The notes beneath the pieces were generated by a model. That model did not search any database. It was not told the DNA's origin and was given only the letters and a program-made list of their open reading frames with translations. 64,000 nt of DNA from Cladopsammia gracilis (lineage: Eukaryota > Cnidaria > Anthozoa > Scleractinia > Dendrophylliidae): the NCBI GenBank assembly GCA_022457155.1, contig JAJGOT010000236.1, forward strand, positions 866,001 through 930,000, given 5' to 3'. Below are positions 63,925-64,000 of the stretch, one piece after another; the stretch's first letter is position 1; the number at the start of each line of letters is the position of its first letter. Made by a program: the position numbers and the translations under genes.

Positions 63925-64000
63925 AGTAAGCGTGTCAGGCTAAAACTTGTCCCAGTTTTGTTTACGTACTTTTAAAACAAAGTGATCTAAAATCTTGTCC

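Overview
This is an animal nuclear window: spliced genes with GT-AG introns, AT-rich intergenic DNA, microsatellites, many short inverted-repeat elements and tRNA-derived SINEs. Single-Ig membrane receptors, together with pieces of THAP, Crypton/DUF3504 and Merlin-like transposons, suggest a cnidarian, most likely an anthozoan such as a stony coral. That placement is an inference; no species marker is present.

Layout. At 0.8-4.4 kb on the + strand lie the Ig exon and the transmembrane/tail exon of receptor IgR1; its first exon is off the left edge. From 4.5 to 18 kb there is repeat-rich DNA with fold-back elements that carry a tRNA-like module, a 13-bp satellite, SINEs, a Merlin-like transposase scrap and a THAP zinc-finger exon inside a TIR element. 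At 18.4-24.7 kb on the minus strand lie exons of the DNA/RNA-binding protein KIN17, with exon 1 one base short and two stretches of exons not found. From 25 to 30 kb there are only repeats. IgR2 (minus, 35.7 to 30.3 kb) and IgR3 (minus, 46.0 to 40.9 kb) are complete three-exon receptors. From 49 to 62 kb there is a tandem segmental duplication. Each unit carries an orphan signal-peptide exon of the receptor type, one solo copy of a TIR/minisatellite element, and a small uncharacterised gene that is intact in one unit and broken in the other. At the right edge is a frameshifted DUF3504 (Crypton recombinase-derived) fragment.

The receptors share one plan: signal exon, one Ig-domain exon, then one exon for the stalk, transmembrane helix and whole cytoplasmic tail. 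All junctions are phase 1, so exons can be exchanged without breaking frame. The Ig domains and the membrane entry segment (GCVN.SVLMPVL) are close relatives, while the tails differ completely: 10- and 37-residue Ser/Pro/Arg repeats with two C-terminal tyrosine motifs in IgR1, a short tail in IgR2, and five 37-39-residue acidic repeats in IgR3. This is a conserved-outside, divergent-inside receptor family, and it is the most interesting system here. The same introns and flanks are filled with one element family: AACCC-type terminal inverted repeats around arrays of an 88-bp or 106-bp unit.
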